64,000 nucleotides of DNA, taken from the NCBI GenBank assembly GCA_030041045.1, contig JASHOQ010000057.1, positions 1-64,000 of the forward strand, in the 5' to 3' direction. This DNA is from Acidobacteriaceae bacterium (GTDB taxonomy: Bacteria; Acidobacteriota; Terriglobia; Terriglobales; Acidobacteriaceae). Position 1 is the first letter of the stretch. Every line of letters begins with the position of its first letter. A program made the position numbers and the translations under genes. Of this stretch, positions 62,302 to 64,000 are shown in pieces. The notes under the pieces are model-generated. The model was not told the origin of the DNA. It worked only from the letters and a program-made list of their open reading frames with translations, and did not search any database.

Positions 62302-64000
62302 ATGCGCAGACGGACCCATTCAATTCGTGACGCACGTTTCGGACCGGACTCTGCGGACTCCCCAGGTCTGCGCGCAATCCTTCTCCTGAGCGCCGTGGCC
62401 TTCATCCTTCTGCAATGCGGTTTCACCGCGCAAGCGCAGTCGAACGCCCCGCATAACGCGAATTCATCGCCAGCCGATAGCGGCGCGCCCACCAGAGCGT
62501 CAGCCCGGATAACAGCGGCGAACAACTTCGCCCAACTGCCGTTGAGCTTTGAAGAAAACCGTGGACAGACTGACCCGCGCGCGAAGTTCCTTTCCCGCGG
62601 CCCCGGATATACGCTCTTCTTCACGGATCGGGAGGCAGTCTTCGCCTTCCCGTCGCACGCCGGCGGAAGCGCACAACCGCCGGCGGTCTTGCATCTCCGC
62701 TTCGACCATGCCGATCCCCGTGCGCACGTCAGTGGCCGCGGCATTCTGCCCGGTAAGACGAATTATTTTCTTTCGGCCGACCGCAGCACCTGGCGCTCCG
62801 GCATCCGCAACTACTCCAGCCTGGCGTACCACCAGATTTATCCCGGCATCGATGCCGTCTTCCGCGGCAGCCCGCAGCGGCTGGAATTCGACTGTGACTT
62901 GGCCCCCGGAGCGGACCCTTCGAAGATCGTTCTCGATATTGCGGGAGGGCGCACGCTGCGCGTGAACCAGGACGGCGACATCGTTCTCCGTGTTGGCCAA
63001 TCGGATCACGGCGGCGAAGTCACGTTGGGCCGCCCCGTCGCCTATCAGGAGATTGCGGGAGCGCGGCATGAGATTCAGGCCAAGTTCGTGCTGCGCGGCG
63101 AGCGCCGCCTGGGATTTCAACTTGGCACGTACGATCGCGCCCGTCCGCTGGTGATCGATCCCACGCTGAGCTACTCGACTTATCTGGCCGGCAACTTCGG
63201 CCAGACTACTCTCTATTCCGTGGCTGTCGACTCGTCGGGCAGCGCGTATGTGGCTGGATTCACCGAAGACTCAACCTTTCCCGGGCCCAGCGGCTCGACA
63301 CCGGTTCCTAATTCTTATGCCGATTTCGTCGCCAAGTTCACACCTGACGGGTCAGCGCTCGATTACCTCACTTTCCTGCCGCCCGGCTCCCAGCCGGAAC
63401 TGGCACTCGATCCAACTGATTCAGCCTACGTAAGCATGCAGTTGAGCCAGATTTACCTGGTTGGAGGTGGTTATCAGAATCCCAATGTAGGCGCCTCCGG
63501 ATATAACAGCAACCAACTTACTGCAATCAAATTGAGCACCGACGGTTCAGAGGTCGTCTACGCGGCCCAGATAGCCGGTATCTCTGCGGACCTTTTGGGC
63601 GTATACGCCAATATTGCCGTTGACTCCCAGGGCAGCGCCTATGTGGTTACCGGTGCCGATGACACATCGTATTACCCAACGACCACCAATGCCTATCAGA
63701 CGGGATTGGTCAACGGGTTGGAGATGGCCGGCATCACCAAGCTGAGCGCCGACGGTACGTCCCTCACTTACTCAAGCCTTCTGGGCAGCCCCAGCGGTGC
63801 CGGCGCGGCGCAGGCACTGGCCGTGACCGTCGACGCGGCGGGAGATGCCTACGTGGTTGGGGCAACCGATGCGCCGGACTTCCCTGTCACCTCCGGTGCA
63901 GTGGAGTCAGCTTGCACCTCGTTCGGATGCGGTTTCAACCCCGCCTTTATCACCAAGCTGAACCCTGACGGATCGGCGCTGCTTTATTCCACTTACTTCG
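62302..64000 (+). CDS. SBBP-repeat beta-propeller protein (3' end beyond window)
   Basis: An exported protein missed by the ORF track because it has no stop inside the window. It starts at ATG 62302 behind GAGGAAGCGAG and has a hydrophobic signal (AILLLSAVAFILLQCGFTAQA). The N-terminal domain is the one that commonly precedes SBBP repeats: LPLSFEENRGQTDPRAKFL, YQIYPGIDAVFRG-like YHQIYPGIDAVFRGSPQRLEF, and RPLVIDPTLSYSTYLAG. Beta-propeller repeats follow with AVDSSGSAYVAG, AVDSQGSAYVV and VDAAGDAYVVGATDAPDFPVT, each near FITKLNPDGS. More than 560 residues are present. Probable surface or secreted binding protein. Confidence 0.9.
   Translation, partial: MRRRTHSIRDARFGPDSADSPGLRAILLLSAVAFILLQCGFTAQAQSNAPHNANSSPADSGAPTRASARITAANNFAQLPLSFEENRGQTDPRAKFLSRGPGYTLFFTDREAVFAFPSHAGGSAQPPAVLHLRFDHADPRAHVSGRGILPGKTNYFLSADRSTWRSGIRNYSSLAYHQIYPGIDAVFRGSPQRLEFDCDLAPGADPSKIVLDIAGGRTLRVNQDGDIVLRVGQSDHGGEVTLGRPVAYQEIAGARHEIQAKFVLRGERRLGFQLGTYDRARPLVIDPTLSYSTYLAGNFGQTTLYSVAVDSSGSAYVAGFTEDSTFPGPSGSTPVPNSYADFVAKFTPDGSALDYLTFLPPGSQPELALDPTDSAYVSMQLSQIYLVGGGYQNPNVGASGYNSNQLTAIKLSTDGSEVVYAAQIAGISADLLGVYANIAVDSQGSAYVVTGADDTSYYPTTTNAYQTGLVNGLEMAGITKLSADGTSLTYSSLLGSPSGAGAAQALAVTVDAAGDAYVVGATDAPDFPVTSGAVESACTSFGCGFNPAFITKLNPDGSALLYSTYF

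Overview
The window is GC-rich, gene-dense bacterial chromosome, most likely from the Acidobacteriota (Terriglobia / Acidobacteriaceae-like). The assignment rests on the combination of families: an Oar-type TonB-dependent receptor with an N-terminal carboxypeptidase-regulatory domain, VCBS/FG-GAP proteins with an ASPIC/UnbV domain, an SBBP-repeat protein, a giant lipoprotein of putative-Ig (He_PIG) repeats, a CadC-type winged-helix/TPR regulator, and a TonB protein fused to a long Pro/Ala linker. No rRNA, tRNA, CRISPR array, insertion sequence or phage region was recognised. The taxonomic call is an inference from family content only.

1-6.5 kb: lysine/aspartate-family biosynthesis on the minus strand in the order asd, lysC, (insert), dapB, (insert), dapA. 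The series is interrupted twice. A small four-helix-bundle gene bounded by inverted arrays of 7-bp repeats lies between lysC and dapB. An oppositely oriented DGPF/YCII + ECF42 sigma-factor module with its own candidate promoter, plus a 73-codon coding remnant, lies between dapB and dapA. 6.5-15.5 kb: a nested stem-loop, a secreted Pro-rich protein, NAD-type isocitrate dehydrogenase, nrdR, a DinB-family protein with a hairpin-rich leader, a small membrane protein, a Tat-exported aldo/keto reductase, an EamA exporter, an ABC ATPase and argJ. 15.5-26.4 kb: a degenerate E1-alpha-like pseudoenzyme, a Wzi-like outer-membrane protein, an overlapping xerD-xerC pair, a HAD phosphatase, a MutT-type Nudix hydrolase, DUF805, an unusual Nramp transporter, a GH172 (DUF2961) glycosidase and an AHSA1/ArsR pair with tandem operator-like repeats.

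26.5-41.7 kb: a translationally overlapping pair, an 884-residue PP2C-like protein carrying six Ig-like (MBG-type) repeats followed by a TonB protein with a ~105-residue cytoplasmic N-terminus. This is the most unusual system in the window. Next come the 1896-residue He_PIG lipoprotein, with four near-identical 267-bp tandem units, and a TPR-VCBS-ASPIC protein translationally coupled to an amidase. 41.9-54.3 kb: a carbohydrate-use locus with GH30, a carbohydrate-binding-like protein, a truncated Tat-signal gene, a TonB-dependent receptor with GH3 in one operon, a CRTAC1-like VCBS protein and a LacI-family regulator. 54.3-58.6 kb: hutU-hutI-hutF for histidine degradation by the formimidoylglutamate deiminase branch. 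58.7-64 kb: a winged-helix/TPR transmembrane regulator divergent from two secreted proteins, the second (SBBP repeats) running off the window.

Taken together the region mixes conserved housekeeping genes (lysine, arginine, TCA, nrdR, xer, hut) with envelope and glycan-scavenging functions typical of soil acidobacteria. The insertions into the dap series and the decayed fragments suggest local rearrangement.
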